From the IMG/VR virus record IMGVR_UViG_3300042549_007404, positions 1 to 29,619 of that record: DNA of 29,619 nucleotides. One strand, written 5' to 3'. Position 1 is the stretch's first letter, and every line of letters starts with the position of its first letter. The notes beneath the pieces are model-generated. The model made no database searches, was not told the DNA's origin, and was given only the letters and a program-made list of their open reading frames with translations. Source of the stretch: a virus. This document shows, piece after piece, positions 29,099-29,619 of this stretch. A program made the translations under genes and the position numbers.

Positions 29099-29305
29099 CT
29101 ACGATTCGTTATCTGAATAACTATTTCTTTTATCTCGTAATATTTCAAATAATCTCTCAGGTGTTAAAACATATCCAGCTAATGCTTCGTCTGTTCCAAA
29201 TTTTCCACAATCTGAATAAAAATCTAAAACAATTCTTTTATCTTCTAATACTTTTATTTCAACAGAAGTTGTCTGTTCTTCTTTTGGTTTGTATAATAAA
29301 CTCAT
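29099..29305 (-). CDS. Small unknown protein
   Basis: A 68-residue acidic alpha/beta protein: a beta segment TSVEIKVLEDKRIVLDFY, a loop with CGKFG, and a C-terminal helix PERLFEILRDKR. The family is not recognised. It begins five bases after the stop of the membrane protein gene. Confidence 0.65.
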   Translation of the reverse strand: MSLLYKPKEEQTTSVEIKVLEDKRIVLDFYSDCGKFGTDEALAGYVLTPERLFEILRDKRNSYSDNES

Positions 29306-29310
29306 AATTT

Positions 29311-29436
29311 CTATTTTTTTATTAATGCTATTTTTATTATCGTGTCTGAAATTAAATTGAAAAAGTAAATAGTTAAAATTGCTATTACAAATCCAATTAA
29401 CATTGGTTCTAAATTCTTTAAAATATATTTTTTCAT
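29311..29436 (-). CDS. Small membrane protein
   Basis: A 41-residue protein starting MKKYILKNLEPMLIGFVIAI with one long membrane segment (about 10-32) and a basic C-terminus (IKIALIKK). Start and stop sit neatly before the next gene (five-base gap). Function unknown; a single-helix phage membrane peptide of this size may be regulatory or an inhibitor. Confidence 0.6.
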   Translation of the reverse strand: MKKYILKNLEPMLIGFVIAILTIYFFNLISDTIIKIALIKK

Positions 29437-29619
29437 AATTACTTTTGGTTTTAATTATCCGCTACTTCTTATAACAGCAATTACACGCTATTGCTACTTT
29501 GTGATTAATTTAATGTTTGTTTTGTACCTTTCAAATCCGTGTTAAACCGAAAGATAGTTTTGTGTTTTTACGCAACAGACGTGTAGCTGCAAAACGTTAT
29601 ACACAATTGGTTGCTTCAA
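29437..29619. other. Intergenic region at the right edge
   Basis: 183 bases without a gene or a good TAnnTTTG box on the minus strand. A GCAAT...ATTGC inverted repeat (about 29479-29496) and a segment with AACGTTATACACAATTG near the edge are seen. From memory the text resembles intergenic mosaic repeats common in Flavobacteriia chromosomes, but I cannot verify this without a search. Confidence 0.3.

Noticed and set aside
1-29619. CRISPR array, insertion sequence or integrase
   Set aside because: No regularly spaced repeats, no transposase motifs and no tyrosine or serine recombinase were found on either strand.

Overview
This window is a phage or prophage segment from a low-GC Bacteroidota host, most likely a Flavobacterium-like member of the Flavobacteriia. 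The host call rests on several things seen in the sequence. The -7 boxes have the form TAnnTTTG, some with a TTG element about 19 nt upstream. Shine-Dalgarno sequences are almost absent, the DNA is AT-rich, one exported protein has an 'AQ'-type signal peptide end, and one lipoprotein has a typical lipobox. Every gene I can support lies on the minus strand, so transcription runs from the right end of the window to the left. No integrase, lysis gene, replicative polymerase or helicase is visible, so the genome continues beyond both edges.

Region 1 (about 29.4 to 22.97 kb, early/replication-recombination): a small membrane protein, a ribbon-helix-helix-like regulator, an ERF annealing protein with a YqaJ-type exonuclease (a Red-like recombination pair), a DnaA-domain-IV-like helix-turn-helix protein, NinG, a small protein ending in an SSB-like tip, a DUF3310 protein, a MazG-like pyrophosphohydrolase, several small unknowns, and a ParB-like gene that has been cut short and fused to an HNH endonuclease. 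Two intergenic segments here look like structured leader RNAs.

Region 2 (22.96 to 13.2 kb, packaging and tail): small and large terminase, a small helix-turn-helix-like protein, a likely tail-assembly chaperone with a T9 slippery run and a long -1 frame extension (gpG/gpGT style), an HNH-AP2 homing endonuclease, the tape measure protein, a baseplate-hub-like protein with long hydrophobic stretches, another tail protein and two tiny genes, closed by tandem terminators.

Region 3 (13.1 to 10.9 kb, accessory): a three-gene moron-like cassette (lipoprotein, zinc-finger protein, 63-residue protein) with its own strong promoter; a promoter-to-terminator unit that should make a roughly 100-nt small RNA; about 350 nt of apparently non-coding, highly self-complementary DNA; and a GIY-YIG homing endonuclease.

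Region 4 (10.9 kb to the left end, head and connector): a putative major tail or tube protein, a putative portal protein carrying a DnaJ-like zinc-finger insertion, a Mu gpF-like head morphogenesis protein, neck-like proteins, a membrane protein, a scaffold, the major capsid protein, an Ig-like/leucine-rich surface protein and several downstream structural or secreted proteins. The tail tape-measure module therefore sits between terminase and head genes, unlike the canonical siphophage order. The promoters of the putative tail tube gene and the major capsid gene share an almost identical 22-bp box at the same distance from the -7 element, a candidate late-gene control site.
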